Shown piece after piece: positions 1 to 8,233 of a stretch of 30,532 bases of DNA (positions are counted from its first letter, which is position 1; each line of letters begins with the position of its first letter). The stretch comes from Sulfuricurvum sp. GTDB lineage: Bacteria; Campylobacterota; Campylobacteria; Campylobacterales; Sulfurimonadaceae. The notes below the pieces were generated by a model, which saw only the letters and a list, made by a program, of their open reading frames with translations, had not been told where the DNA came from and made no database searches. The stretch spans positions 1-30,532 of the forward strand of contig JACXUE010000003.1 in the NCBI GenBank assembly GCA_014764075.1, in the 5' to 3' direction. Both the position numbers and the translations under genes were made by a program.

Positions 1-1288
1 CTTCATCCTCGATTGCGATCCCGAATTCGCGACACAAAAAAGCGCTCAAAGCATACTCGCTGATTCCCAATACAGGCTCCAAAATCTGCGGCATCATTTC
101 ACAGGTAAAATCGCCGTACGAACTGCGAACGTCGTTTTTTTCCAAAAAGTTTTGCGCGGGAATCACTAAATCGGCACACCTTGAGGTTTCGTTCTCATAG
201 AGACCGAAATAAACGGTGAATTGGGCTTTGCCAAAACTCTCTTCGACACGCACGGATGAGGGCATTTGAGCCAAAGGGTTGGCACCTTGGACAAACACCG
301 TCTTGTATTGGGCAAAATCAACGGTCGGTTTGGGGACTTTTTTAGCGCATCGGTTGAACGGGATTTCCAGCGATTCGGTCGAGTTCCCTAAAAAGCTCAC
401 CCCGCACCCCTCTTTGCCAAAGAGTCCCATCACCGCGGCAAATCCGTCAATCGCTCGGAGCACTTCATCGCCGTTACGGTATTTTTGTACCCCCGTACCG
501 ACCAAAATCACCGTCTTTTTACCTTGGATGAGGGAGAGCACTTCTCCAATTTGATGCAGTGACACATCGATCGATTCAAGCGTCGCTTTGATCCTCAAAC
601 CTTGTGTCAGTTCATAATACTCTTCATAAGTGCTTGCAAACTCCTCACAAAATTCGACATCGTGTATCCGCTCGATCATCGCAAAACGGCTCAACAACAG
701 TGCTAGATGCAAATCACCGTGAGGACGGATTTGGATATGCAAATCGGCTTTTTGCGCCATTACCGTTTTCATCGGATCGATGACGATAAGGATCTTCCCC
801 TCTACAAACGGGAGGAGATGCGAATGGCTCGTATGGGGATTTTTTCCCCAAACGATCACCACCTCGCTTTTCGCGATCATCTCAGGTGAGAGAGGATAGT
901 TTTTTCCCCGTCCCGCTATAATCCCCGCTTCACCGGCACCGTCGCACAATGATCCCGATGTACCAACGGCACCGAACCCTCCGAAAAAGTGTTCGGTAGA
1001 ACGCTGCATTAACCCCACATTTCCGCTCCCGCGATAATAGAGCACTTCATGGGGTTTGGAGTTCTCAAGTTGTGTTTTGAGGCGGTTCATCGCCTCTTCC
1101 ATCGTAATCTCTTCGCCTCGAAAACGGGGAATTTGGATACGCGGATACTCATGATAATGGTTCAGATTCGGACACAAATAACCACGAGTGATCGGGTGGG
1201 ATTTTTCCCCTTTGAGCTTCCCCTCCGGAGTCATCATAATCCGACAGGCATCGAAACAATCGAGCGGACAGGAGGTAACATCACTCAT
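1..1288 (-). CDS. Molybdopterin oxidoreductase, N-terminal part (runs off the left edge)
   Basis: Translating the minus strand from the ATG at 1288 gives 429 codons with no stop, continuing past base 1. The N-terminus has the DMSO-reductase-family iron-sulfur pattern Cys7-x3-Cys11-x3-Cys15, with a fourth Cys39 in GYLCP; this normally binds one [4Fe-4S] cluster. Molybdopterin-binding segments follow (VVIVWGKNPHTSHSH, later VFVQGANPLAQMPSS and the DLVIPAQNFLEKND stretch). A cysteine in GSLCDGAGEAG lies where family members often hold the molybdenum ligand. The substrate cannot be named: the short cluster spacing and absence of a Tat signal suggest a soluble cytoplasmic member of the roughly 650-700 residue BisC-like group. 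The start overlaps the upstream adaptor gene by ATGA, so the two are translationally coupled. Family is secure, function open. Confidence 0.9.
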   Translation of the reverse strand, partial: MSDVTSCPLDCFDACRIMMTPEGKLKGEKSHPITRGYLCPNLNHYHEYPRIQIPRFRGEEITMEEAMNRLKTQLENSKPHEVLYYRGSGNVGLMQRSTEHFFGGFGAVGTSGSLCDGAGEAGIIAGRGKNYPLSPEMIAKSEVVIVWGKNPHTSHSHLLPFVEGKILIVIDPMKTVMAQKADLHIQIRPHGDLHLALLLSRFAMIERIHDVEFCEEFASTYEEYYELTQGLRIKATLESIDVSLHQIGEVLSLIQGKKTVILVGTGVQKYRNGDEVLRAIDGFAAVMGLFGKEGCGVSFLGNSTESLEIPFNRCAKKVPKPTVDFAQYKTVFVQGANPLAQMPSSVRVEESFGKAQFTVYFGLYENETSRCADLVIPAQNFLEKNDVRSSYGDFTCEMMPQILEPVLGISEYALSAFLCREFGIAIEDE

Positions 1289-2079
1289 TTAAACTCCACT
1301 TTGATGAGATGTGAAAACTGCGAGGGAGGAGAAATCAAAATCTCTGCACGGTAACTGGAGAGTTTTGAGGGATCGGCAATTTTCCACAAACGATTGATCG
1401 TATACGGAGTCATTTTCCCATCTAAATAGATTTTTTTCTTATGGATGCTCTGCGCCTCCTCTGCACCTAGATAGAGGGTGAGTTTGGCTTTGCGAATATC
1501 GGCGATCTGTGCCAGCGGCGTCCCTGGATTGACCACTGCGGAGGGTTTAACCATCAACTGATACAACACTTTCCCCGGAGCGCTCAAATGTTTGTCATTG
1601 ATGCTTTTTCGCAACTGCGTACGGCGGAGTTTTAAATCCCCAAGAGAGATATTAAGAGACTCAATCTCTTTTTGCACCCCCAAAAGAGCATTACGACTGC
1701 TCACCACATCAAAATATTCCCGATCTTTCTCAACCGAGGATTTAATTTTGAGATCTTTGATCCGGTCAAAATTCGATTGTTTCATCTCAACCATTTGACG
1801 GTAATTGAGTTCCATTTGGCGGTTGTGTTCGAGTGTTTTAATCAGCGCGGCAATTTTGTTCTCGACGCTTTGCAATTCGGCACGATCCAATGTATCGTCG
1901 ATTTGAAGATACCTTTTTTTACCCAATACTTTCCCCTGAGAATCGAGATCGGTATAGATTACCTCACCGGATACATTCGAAGAGACGGTAAAAATTTCAT
2001 ACGGCTCTGCTTTAGCATAATACTCTTTGGCGTGGATATTCACAACTAAAAACAAAAGAGCGAAAATAATGGGCACCAC
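1285..2079 (-). CDS. HlyD-like periplasmic adaptor (membrane fusion protein)
   Basis: This 264-residue protein begins with a short hydrophobic signal peptide (about residues 1-17, ending near IHAKEY). A half-barrel/lipoyl-like strand region with VSGEVIY follows, then a long charged coiled-coil (about residues 60-165), a second lipoyl half (LSAPGKVLYQL) and a beta-barrel part. That order matches periplasmic adaptor subunits of efflux or secretion systems, but at 264 residues it is short. No transporter or TolC-type channel is encoded beside it in this window; the partner may lie beyond the left edge, after the oxidoreductase. The start is GTG at 2079 or the adjacent GTG at 2076, just behind AAAGGGG. 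The gene ends inside the start of the molybdopterin oxidoreductase (ATGA overlap), an unusual pairing. A TAAAAT -10 box lies at 2111-2106. Confidence 0.75.
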   Translation of the reverse strand: MVPIIFALLFLVVNIHAKEYYAKAEPYEIFTVSSNVSGEVIYTDLDSQGKVLGKKRYLQIDDTLDRAELQSVENKIAALIKTLEHNRQMELNYRQMVEMKQSNFDRIKDLKIKSSVEKDREYFDVVSSRNALLGVQKEIESLNISLGDLKLRRTQLRKSINDKHLSAPGKVLYQLMVKPSAVVNPGTPLAQIADIRKAKLTLYLGAEEAQSIHKKKIYLDGKMTPYTINRLWKIADPSKLSSYRAEILISPPSQFSHLIKVEFK

Positions 2080-2105
2080 AACCCCTTTGGAGTAGATTTA
2101 TCGCT

Positions 2106-2111
2106 ATTTTA
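2106..2111 (-). promoter_or_regulatory. Candidate -10 box for the adaptor-oxidoreductase operon
   Basis: On the minus strand TAAAAT reads from 2111 to 2106, about 27 bases upstream of the GTG start. No good -35 box is visible, which is common for Campylobacterota sigma-70 promoters. Inference from motif and position only. Confidence 0.4.
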
Positions 2112-2157
2112 CAGTCACCACCCTTTAGTTTTTAGTAAAAAAATCTCTCAAATTAGA

Positions 2158-2176
2158 TATGATAAGAGAATATAAT
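2158..2176 (+). promoter_or_regulatory. Candidate cheV promoter -10 boxes
   Basis: TATGAT (2158-2163) and a perfect TATAAT (2171-2176) lie just upstream of the ribosome-binding site GAGGTG (2183-2188). The second would leave a very short leader, so the first is the better placed. Their presence argues against the in-frame ATG at 2159 as the cheV start. Confidence 0.4.
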
Positions 2177-2191
2177 TCTATCGAGGTGCCC

Positions 2192-3154
2192 ATGTCTCTA
2201 CTCGAACACGTTGATGCCGCAACGAATTTAGCAAAAAACAATGAAGTGCAACTGTTGGTTTTTAAAATCGATGCGGACGAACCCTCACCCTATTATGCGA
2301 TCAATGTTTTCAAAACACGTGAAGTGGTTGAATCCAAACGTCACCATCTTACCCAAATACCGGGAGCACACCCGCTACTCGAAGGGACGATTGTCCTGCG
2401 GGAGTTCCAGATCCCTATCCTCAATCTACCTCGCTGGTTAGGTCATGAGCTGAGTGATCAAGCTAAACGGATGTCAAATCTCCTCATTTGCGATTTCAAT
2501 GGGATCATCATCGGCATACGGATAATGTATGCTTACCGTGTCGTCAAAAAGAACTGGAACGAGATGCACGCACCCGATAGCTACCGCCTCGGCGATGACG
2601 GATTGGTCATTAACGACACCCGTCTTGATGATGGGAGCCTTTGTTTGGTACTTGACTACGAAAAACTCCTAGCAGAGGTTATCCCTCAAGCAATGGTCAA
2701 TGTCGAAAAAGCAGTAGATTCTCTTGCGGGGATAGAAGTCCCTCAAAAACTTAAAAATGGGGTTGTTTTAATCGCCGAAGATTCCAAAACAGCGCAACAT
2801 CATCTAAGACTCATCTTCGAACACGCCCATATCGGGTATAAGATTTTCAACAACGGCAAAGATATGATTGATTTCATCGCAAGACACCCAAACCCATCCT
2901 CGATTCCGGCAATCATCACCGATATCGAAATGCCTGAGATGTCAGGGTTTACCGTTATCCAACGACTCAAAGCCAATCCTGAAACCAAATCGATCCCGAT
3001 TATTGTCAACAGTTCTATGACAGGTGATAACAACAAGCGTGAAGCTACCGGATTGGGTGCCGATGGATTTATCGACAAAACAAAAAGTGAAAATATTTTA
3101 CCGTTGATTGTAGAAAAAATGAATGCAATGGAGATGAAACAACTCTCTCGTTAA
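2192..3154 (+). CDS. cheV: Chemotaxis coupling protein CheV (CheW domain + receiver)
   Basis: CheV couples chemoreceptors to the kinase CheA and can act as a phosphate sink. Residues 1-165 form a CheW-like domain (QLLVFKIDADEP, PLLEGTIVLR, IPILNLP). Residues 190-315 form a receiver with acidic Glu196-Asp197, phospho-acceptor Asp244 in TDIEMPEMSG, Ser274-Ser275 at the Thr/Ser position and Lys296 in FIDKTK, so phosphorylation is expected. The ATG at 2192 was chosen because the family begins with a short MS-LLEHVD-type N-terminus and GAGGTG sits 3 bases upstream; an in-frame ATG at 2159 would add 11 untypical residues and overlies promoter-like sequence. The gene stands alone, divergent from the adaptor operon and convergent with oadB. 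Campylobacterota often carry several CheV paralogues; which one this is cannot be told. Confidence 0.93.
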   Translation: MSLLEHVDAATNLAKNNEVQLLVFKIDADEPSPYYAINVFKTREVVESKRHHLTQIPGAHPLLEGTIVLREFQIPILNLPRWLGHELSDQAKRMSNLLICDFNGIIIGIRIMYAYRVVKKNWNEMHAPDSYRLGDDGLVINDTRLDDGSLCLVLDYEKLLAEVIPQAMVNVEKAVDSLAGIEVPQKLKNGVVLIAEDSKTAQHHLRLIFEHAHIGYKIFNNGKDMIDFIARHPNPSSIPAIITDIEMPEMSGFTVIQRLKANPETKSIPIIVNSSMTGDNNKREATGLGADGFIDKTKSENILPLIVEKMNAMEMKQLSR

Positions 3155-3161
3155 GAGAGAG
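3143..3161 (+). terminator. Hairpin at the cheV stop codon
   Basis: CTCTCTC (3143-3149) pairs with GAGAGAG (3155-3161) around a 5-base loop, spanning the cheV stop codon at 3152-3154. Only a weakly T-rich stretch follows (cttcttattt), so it is at best a poor intrinsic terminator; the adjacent palindromic element may contribute. Confidence 0.4.
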
Positions 3162-3173
3162 ATGCTTCTTATT

Positions 3174-3272
3174 TAACTGATGTTACGCACTTTACGCTCA
3201 AAGCCCGCAATCGGATATGGGAGAAAACTGCCCTTTTCGCCCTCGGTTTTATCGAGTGCGTAAGGTCAGTTA
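3174..3272. repeat. 99-bp MITE-like element with 18-bp terminal inverted repeats (full copy)
   Basis: The left end TAACTGATGTTACGCACT (3174-3191) and right end AGTGCGTAAGGTCAGTTA (3255-3272) are inverted repeats matching at 16 of 18 positions. Inside, AAAACTG (3224-3230) can pair with CGGTTTT (3244-3250, one G-T pair), giving a nested hairpin. The 63 bases 3211-3273 recur inverted at 29375-29437 with one mismatch. The element lies between convergent cheV and oadB, and its last three bases are the oadB stop codon. It carries no ORF of note. A non-autonomous mobile element, a REP/REPIN-type palindrome or a structured RNA/terminator are all possible. No target-site duplication is evident. Confidence 0.75.
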
Positions 3273-4649
3273 TTTAAATAGTGCGATCATAATACCGGCA
3301 GCAACGGCCGAACCGATTACTCCCGCAACGTTAGGACCCATAGCGTGCATCAAAAGCATGTTCGTAGGATCTTCTTTCATCCCCTCTTTATGCGATACAC
3401 GTGCCGCCATCGGAACCGCAGAAACCCCAGCCGAACCGATCAAAGGATTGATTTTCTCTTTGCTAAAAAGGTTCATGAATTTCGCCATCAAGACCCCAGC
3501 AGCCGTCCCCGCAGAAAATGCCAAAAGACCGAGCATCAAAATCGCCAACGTATCGACAACCAAAAATTGATCGGATGCTAATTTCGATCCTACGCCCAAT
3601 CCTAGGAAAATCGTCACGATATTTATCAACGCATTTTGCATCGTATCGCTCAAGCGATCTACCACGCCCGACTCTTTAAAGAAGTTACCCAACGCAAACG
3701 CACCCACTAGTGGAGCGGCATCCGGCAAAATCAACACAACGAGCATCAACACGATCAATGGGAAAACAAGTTTTTCCAAACGTGTCACGTGGCGAAGGGT
3801 TTTCATTTTGATTTTACGCTCTTCCGGCGTAGTGAGCGCCCGCATGATGGGAGGTTGGATAATCGGCACCAACGCCATATACGAATACGAGGCAACCGCG
3901 ATCGCACCCAAAAGTTCCGGTGCAAGAGCCGTAGCGATAAAGATCGATGTCGGACCATCCGCTCCGCCGATGATACTGATTGCAGCAGATTGTTGCAACG
4001 TAAAATCAAATATCGTCGTATATTGGCTAAGTGCATACGCACCTACCAATGTACCGAAGATGCCGAATTGTGCCGCCCCTCCAAGAAGTGAGAGTTTAGG
4101 ATTTGCCAACAACGGACCAAAATCGGTCATTGCCCCTACCCCCATAAAAATCAACAGCGGAAACAATCCACTGGAAATACCCATATGATAGATAATCCCC
4201 AAAAACCCTTCAGGTCCTGCGATATCGGCGATCGGGATATTAGCCAATAATCCACCGAACGCGATCGGAAGGAGCAATAACGGCTCGAAATCTTTGACGA
4301 TTGCCAAATAAAACAATAAGAAAGTGACAAAGAACATAATAACGCGTCCCCACGTTTGGTGAAAATCGCTCATAGGCTCACCATGTGAGGTCAAAACGCC
4401 TTCTTTGGGGTTCATCAATGCATTGATACCGGTGGTTTGATAGAAATTATCTAACATCTCTCCGGCGCTAAGGGGTTTATAGGTCTCTTCACGGTGCGTA
4501 GAAGCTTTTGGATGGGTTTCCGTCACATTCGCATCAACCGCTGAAGATGCGGCAACGACCGGAGCGGCACTTGGCGCTGCAACATCGTTTGCCATTGCGG
4601 AGAGCGAGAACATGCACACCGCAATCAAAGAATAGAAAAGGATTTTCAT
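3270..4649 (-). CDS. oadB: Sodium-translocating oxaloacetate decarboxylase, beta subunit
   Basis: OadB is the integral membrane subunit that releases CO2 from carboxybiotin and couples this to Na+ export. The protein (459 residues from the ATG at 4649) has an N-terminal signal-like hydrophobic segment and an Ala/Pro/Ser-rich linker. About nine membrane segments and the family hallmarks follow: GGADGPTSIF, whose aspartate is essential for Na+ transport in characterised members, AGVSAVPMAARVSHK, and the C-terminal MHAMGPNVAGVIGSA. A TTG two codons upstream (4655) is a less likely start. It lies 7 bases after the oadA stop codon in the oadG-oadA-oadB operon. Its stop codon coincides with the outer edge of the 99-bp repeat element. 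The cleavable-looking leader is longer than in the classical Klebsiella subunit. Confidence 0.93.
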   Translation of the reverse strand: MKILFYSLIAVCMFSLSAMANDVAAPSAAPVVAASSAVDANVTETHPKASTHREETYKPLSAGEMLDNFYQTTGINALMNPKEGVLTSHGEPMSDFHQTWGRVIMFFVTFLLFYLAIVKDFEPLLLLPIAFGGLLANIPIADIAGPEGFLGIIYHMGISSGLFPLLIFMGVGAMTDFGPLLANPKLSLLGGAAQFGIFGTLVGAYALSQYTTIFDFTLQQSAAISIIGGADGPTSIFIATALAPELLGAIAVASYSYMALVPIIQPPIMRALTTPEERKIKMKTLRHVTRLEKLVFPLIVLMLVVLILPDAAPLVGAFALGNFFKESGVVDRLSDTMQNALINIVTIFLGLGVGSKLASDQFLVVDTLAILMLGLLAFSAGTAAGVLMAKFMNLFSKEKINPLIGSAGVSAVPMAARVSHKEGMKEDPTNMLLMHAMGPNVAGVIGSAVAAGIMIALFK

Positions 4650-4656
4650 GGTCAAC

Positions 4657-6483
4657 TTATCCTACAATGGCAAGGGCTTGCCCCTCGACTACTTTGTCGT
4701 TAGGACGGACAAGTACGCTTTGAACGACACCGTTGCATGGAGCGATAATATCAATCTCCATTTTCATCGATTCGAGGATCATGATTTTGTCACCCTCATT
4801 TACAGGGGACCCCGCTTCAGCAAGAATTTTAAATACCGAACCCGGCAGCATTGCGCGAACCTCAGCACCCTCTTGAACCGGAAGCTCATCGCGCGCTTCT
4901 GACGCAGTCGCAACATGAGGAACCACTTGAACATCGACATTTCCCGCCGCGATTTGAACATTATATTTTTGACCGTCGACAACAACGGTATAGTTTCCTG
5001 TAGCATTACCCATAGATTTTTTTCCTTCTTTTTTAATAGGTTGTGGAGCATGTCCGACTGGAACTACCGCTTCTGGGACATTTTTTCGAACGTTAAGTTC
5101 CGCGTTTCCTTTGAGAAAAGTGATCCCTTTTTCATCACATGATGCCGCGATAAAAATATTTTCATCGGTAACAGCAATCCCTTCATCCTCAAGACGTTTC
5201 GCCCAAAACGCGATCGATTTGGTTTTATCTCTGTCCGCCAAATCAATTGCTTTTTCGCTTGTCGGCTCTAGCCCAAGCTGTTCAGCCGCGATACGGACAA
5301 TCTCTGCATCCGGTGCAACCGGAGTTTTACCAAAATACCCAAGAATCATGCGTCCATATCCCGGAGCGATTTTTTTCCATGATCCCATAAGGGCATTGTT
5401 GAGCGCTTGTTGAAAATAGAACTGGGACACCGGTGTAACCGACGTACCGTATCCCCCTTTTTCAACTACTTCACGCATTGCACGGATAACTTCCGGATAA
5501 CGGTCAAGAATGTTATTGTCGCGCATCATCTGCGTATTGGCAGTCAAGGCACCACCCGGCATCGGAGAGAACGGGATGAGAGGTGAAACCTGCGTGGCTT
5601 CGGGCGGCATGAAATAATCTTTCAAACAATCTTGCAATACATCTTCATATTTGAGGATTTTTTCGAGTTCCAATCCTCCGAGATCAAAATTTTTTCCTTT
5701 GACTGCGTGAAGCATTGTCAAAATATCAGGCTGTGAAGTACCGCCGCTCACCGGAGCGGCTGCAAGATCGATACCGTCTACGCCCGCTTCAAGTGCCGCC
5801 ATATAACAACTGACACTTACACCGGCTGTCTCATGCGTATGAAGACGAATATGCGTCCCCTCCGGCACCAAACGGCGTGCCATTTGAATCGTCTCGTACA
5901 CTTTTTGCGGACTTGAGGTACCGCTCGCATCTTTAAAACAGATAGAGCTATAAGGGATTCCGGAATCGAGAATCTCACGCAACGTTTTTTCGTAAAACGC
6001 AACGTCGTGCGCTCCGACGCATCTCGGAGGAAGATCCATCATGGTGACAACCACTTCGTGCTTCAATCCATGATGAACAATCCGTTCGCCCGAGTATTTG
6101 AGATTTTCGACATCATTGAGAGCATCAAAGTTACGGATCGTCGTTGTACCGTGTTTTTTGAACATTTTAGCATGCAAATCAACCAATTCACGGCTGCCGG
6201 TATCGAGCATAACGGTGTTAACACCCCGCGCGAGGGTTTGAAGATTCGCGTATGGTCCTACGATGGAGCGGAAACGATCCATCATATCAAACGCATTTTC
6301 ATTCAAATAAAAGAAAAGGCTTTGAAAACGGGCGCCGCCTCCAAATTCAAAATGGGTAATTCCCGCTTCTTTCGCCGCTTCGACAGCGGGGAAGAAATCT
6401 TCCATAAGTACGCGACCTCCGAAAACGGATTGGAATCCGTCACGGAAAGTTGTATCCATGATATCAATGTATTTTTTAGCCAT
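4657..6483 (-). CDS. oadA: Oxaloacetate decarboxylase alpha subunit / pyruvate-carboxylase B-like biotin protein
   Basis: This 608-residue cytoplasmic protein has the order carboxyltransferase domain (about 1-300), conserved carboxylase domain (300-470), a variable KKEGKK-type linker, and a biotin carrier domain (535-608). Visible active-site elements are Asp10-Thr-Thr-Phe-Arg-Asp15 (metal-binding DTxxRD), Lys184 in CFKDASG (normally carbamylated) and His215/His217 in HTHETAG. The biotinyl lysine is Lys574 in ESMKME. With OadB and OadG encoded next door it should move CO2 from oxaloacetate to biotin. A role as the B subunit of a two-subunit pyruvate carboxylase would need a separate biotin carboxylase, and none is present here. 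The gene lies 8 bases after oadG. The DTTFRD motif has Phe where Leu is usual. Confidence 0.93.
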   Translation of the reverse strand: MAKKYIDIMDTTFRDGFQSVFGGRVLMEDFFPAVEAAKEAGITHFEFGGGARFQSLFFYLNENAFDMMDRFRSIVGPYANLQTLARGVNTVMLDTGSRELVDLHAKMFKKHGTTTIRNFDALNDVENLKYSGERIVHHGLKHEVVVTMMDLPPRCVGAHDVAFYEKTLREILDSGIPYSSICFKDASGTSSPQKVYETIQMARRLVPEGTHIRLHTHETAGVSVSCYMAALEAGVDGIDLAAAPVSGGTSQPDILTMLHAVKGKNFDLGGLELEKILKYEDVLQDCLKDYFMPPEATQVSPLIPFSPMPGGALTANTQMMRDNNILDRYPEVIRAMREVVEKGGYGTSVTPVSQFYFQQALNNALMGSWKKIAPGYGRMILGYFGKTPVAPDAEIVRIAAEQLGLEPTSEKAIDLADRDKTKSIAFWAKRLEDEGIAVTDENIFIAASCDEKGITFLKGNAELNVRKNVPEAVVPVGHAPQPIKKEGKKSMGNATGNYTVVVDGQKYNVQIAAGNVDVQVVPHVATASEARDELPVQEGAEVRAMLPGSVFKILAEAGSPVNEGDKIMILESMKMEIDIIAPCNGVVQSVLVRPNDKVVEGQALAIVG

Positions 6484-6491
6484 TTTGGTTC

Positions 6492-6725
6492 CTAGTTTTG
6501 GGTAGTTTGATGGTGATGGATTGCCACTGCGATTGCAGCCACTTTTGCTTTATCATCACTGCGTTTAACTTGCGCTCTCGGAGTCGGTTCCGGAGCTTTC
6601 GGGGCTTCAGGGGCATATTTGAGAATAATCTTAGACATAAACTGGGTTACATAGCTCATAATAATCAAAAACAAAAATACCGTTCCCATACCAAGAAGCA
6701 TTATCTTGACACTTTCAAAAAACAC
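6492..6725 (-). CDS. oadG: Oxaloacetate decarboxylase gamma subunit
   Basis: This 77-residue protein has one membrane helix (about residues 8-30), a proline/alanine-rich cytoplasmic linker and a C-terminal His70-His71-His72 cluster. That is the known plan of OadG, whose tail binds zinc and alpha while the helix joins beta. The start is GTG at 6725, 7 bases behind AAAGGA; the overlapping out-of-frame ATG at 6728 runs into a stop after four codons. It is first in the oadG-oadA-oadB operon, divergent from ppa. The sequence is short and poorly conserved, so the assignment rests on architecture and position. Confidence 0.85.
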   Translation of the reverse strand: MFFESVKIMLLGMGTVFLFLIIMSYVTQFMSKIILKYAPEAPKAPEPTPRAQVKRSDDKAKVAAIAVAIHHHQTTQN

Positions 6726-6859
6726 TCATGATCCTTTTGTAATCAAATCGTAACGTGAAATTTTACCCGATTCATGTTTAAAAAATATTTACCGCACTGT
6801 TATTTAATATTTATCACCAAATAGGTATAACCCTACGCTGTTTTTAAAATTTCATTAGC

Positions 6860-6888
6860 TACAATCGCATCATCAAAATACAAAAAGG
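6860..6888 (+). promoter_or_regulatory. ppa promoter -10 and ribosome-binding site
   Basis: TACAAT (6860-6865) is a good -10 box about 30 bases ahead of the ppa start, and AAAGG (6884-6888) is the ribosome-binding site. The AT-rich 170-bp gap 6726-6895 separates divergent oadG and ppa and should hold promoters for both. Confidence 0.45.
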
Positions 6889-6895
6889 TCATCTT

Positions 6896-7417
6896 ATGGA
6901 TTTAAGCAAAATCGGCTACGGCGAAAACCCAGATAAAGTCAAAGCGATCATCGAAATCGCGTGCGGTTCAAACATCAAATACGAAGTGGAAAAAGAGAGC
7001 GGTGCATTGGTATTGGATCGTGTAATGCACTCGGCAATGTACTATCCGGCAAACTACGGTTTCGTTAACAAAACGCTCTCCCAAGACGGCGATCCTGCCG
7101 ACATCCTTGTCCTTACCGAATATCCTATGGTAGAGGGGTGTGTCATCAACTGCCGCCTTGTTGGCGTTTTAATCATGGAAGACGAAAGCGGTATCGATGA
7201 GAAATTGCTTGCGGTTCCGACATCCAAAATAGATCCTACGTTCGAAGAGATTCAAGACCTAAACGACATCCCGAAACACACGTTGGCGAAAATTCAAAAT
7301 TTTTTCGAGACCTATAAACTCCTCGAACCTGGCAAATGGGTAAGAGTAAAAGGGTTTGAAGACAAAGCCGCTGCAACTAAAATCCTCGAAGACGCAATCA
7401 AAAACTATAAAGAATAA
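6896..7417 (+). CDS. ppa: Inorganic pyrophosphatase (family I, soluble)
   Basis: The enzyme hydrolyses pyrophosphate to phosphate in the cytoplasm, pulling biosynthetic reactions forward. The 173-residue length is normal for bacterial family I. Active-site segments are visible: YEVEKESGAL, the YYPANYGFV stretch and the metal-binding D64-G-D-P-A-D69 motif, with a C-terminal KWVRVKGFEDK. ATG at 6896 follows AAAGG by 7 bases. A small membrane protein gene starts 3 bases after the stop, so the two are probably cotranscribed. Confidence 0.96.
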   Translation: MDLSKIGYGENPDKVKAIIEIACGSNIKYEVEKESGALVLDRVMHSAMYYPANYGFVNKTLSQDGDPADILVLTEYPMVEGCVINCRLVGVLIMEDESGIDEKLLAVPTSKIDPTFEEIQDLNDIPKHTLAKIQNFFETYKLLEPGKWVRVKGFEDKAAATKILEDAIKNYKE

Positions 7418-7420
7418 ACG

Positions 7421-7717
7421 ATGATCGAAGTCTCGTCACAAGATATTTTTGCCTATGCGATTTTCGGACTGATACTCAATTTTGTCTTTTCCATCGCATT
7501 TGGACTCTACCTCAGCAAAAATATAGGTGTAGAAGAGATGATCCTCTCCAAAGGGAACCGCGAACAACCATGGTGGCTCCCCCTCTCTTTGGCTATCCCC
7601 TATGCCAAAATGGCGATTACACTCTATCGGGTAGCGATTTTGCAACTCTATTTTCTCGATCAGGGGAAAACACACAAAGAGTATTGGATCTATCTCACTT
7701 CTCAAGAGGAACAATAG
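7421..7717 (+). CDS. Small two-helix membrane protein of unknown function
   Basis: This 98-residue protein shows a hydrophobic helix near residues 9-31 and a second amphipathic-hydrophobic stretch near 52-77, separated by a basic, tryptophan-containing loop (KGNREQPWWLP). It begins 3 bases after ppa and is probably read from the same promoter by reinitiation. I do not recognise the family. Its stop codon (7715-7717) directly abuts that of the convergent gene at 7718, leaving no room for a terminator. Confidence 0.7.
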   Translation: MIEVSSQDIFAYAIFGLILNFVFSIAFGLYLSKNIGVEEMILSKGNREQPWWLPLSLAIPYAKMAITLYRVAILQLYFLDQGKTHKEYWIYLTSQEEQ

Positions 7718-8233
7718 CTATTTCTCTTCCTTGATGCAAAACTTTTGAATCAACGTGTCGTGAAGTCCCGCTTTGCTCCTTTTTGCTCCCATCTCAGCTT
7801 TTTTCAATCTTCCGTTCCACTCGATATTGTTAAATGCGGGATCGATCAGCGCTATCCCCTCTCGAAGCAACATTTCGCTTAAACTTTCTGCACCGTTGGC
7901 ATAGAGGATACACCCCTCCGCCACCCTCTCGTAATGGTATGTTTGTTGCAAATGCAAATGCTCATTGGCAAATACTTTTTTATGTGGATGCGATCTGTAA
8001 AACTCACCGATATGTTTACGACACTCCTCTGGGCTTGCACCGTTTTCTGCCATTTTTTCCAACGGTATAACGCCGAAAACTTCACAAGGGATTGTAGCGT
8101 TTTGATAGAGAATCGACTGTTTGGCGTTACTTTCAATCGACGTTAAAATCCCGACCTTTATTTCACCGTAAAGGGCAGTCGTCAGAACCAATACAATGAC
8201 AAATCGGACAAATAATGTTTCATTTTTACCCAT
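7718..8233 (-). CDS. Secreted SNase-fold protein with degenerate active site
   Basis: A signal-anchor or signal peptide (about residues 8-22) precedes a domain whose C-terminal half resembles staphylococcal nuclease: YHYERVAEGCILYANG aligns with the DKYGRGLAYIYADG region, followed by SEMLLREGIAL and a helix with KKAEMGAKRSKAGLHD. By this hand alignment one catalytic Arg (Arg87 equivalent) and the Glu43 equivalent may survive. The calcium ligands Asp21 and Asp40 and Arg35 are replaced (SNAKQ; EVFGVIPLE). It is therefore probably not an active nuclease and may bind ligand or protein in the periplasm. It is alone, convergent with the ppa operon and divergent from the lytic transglycosylase. The fold call is moderate confidence. 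Confidence 0.6.
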   Translation of the reverse strand: MGKNETLFVRFVIVLVLTTALYGEIKVGILTSIESNAKQSILYQNATIPCEVFGVIPLEKMAENGASPEECRKHIGEFYRSHPHKKVFANEHLHLQQTYHYERVAEGCILYANGAESLSEMLLREGIALIDPAFNNIEWNGRLKKAEMGAKRSKAGLHDTLIQKFCIKEEK

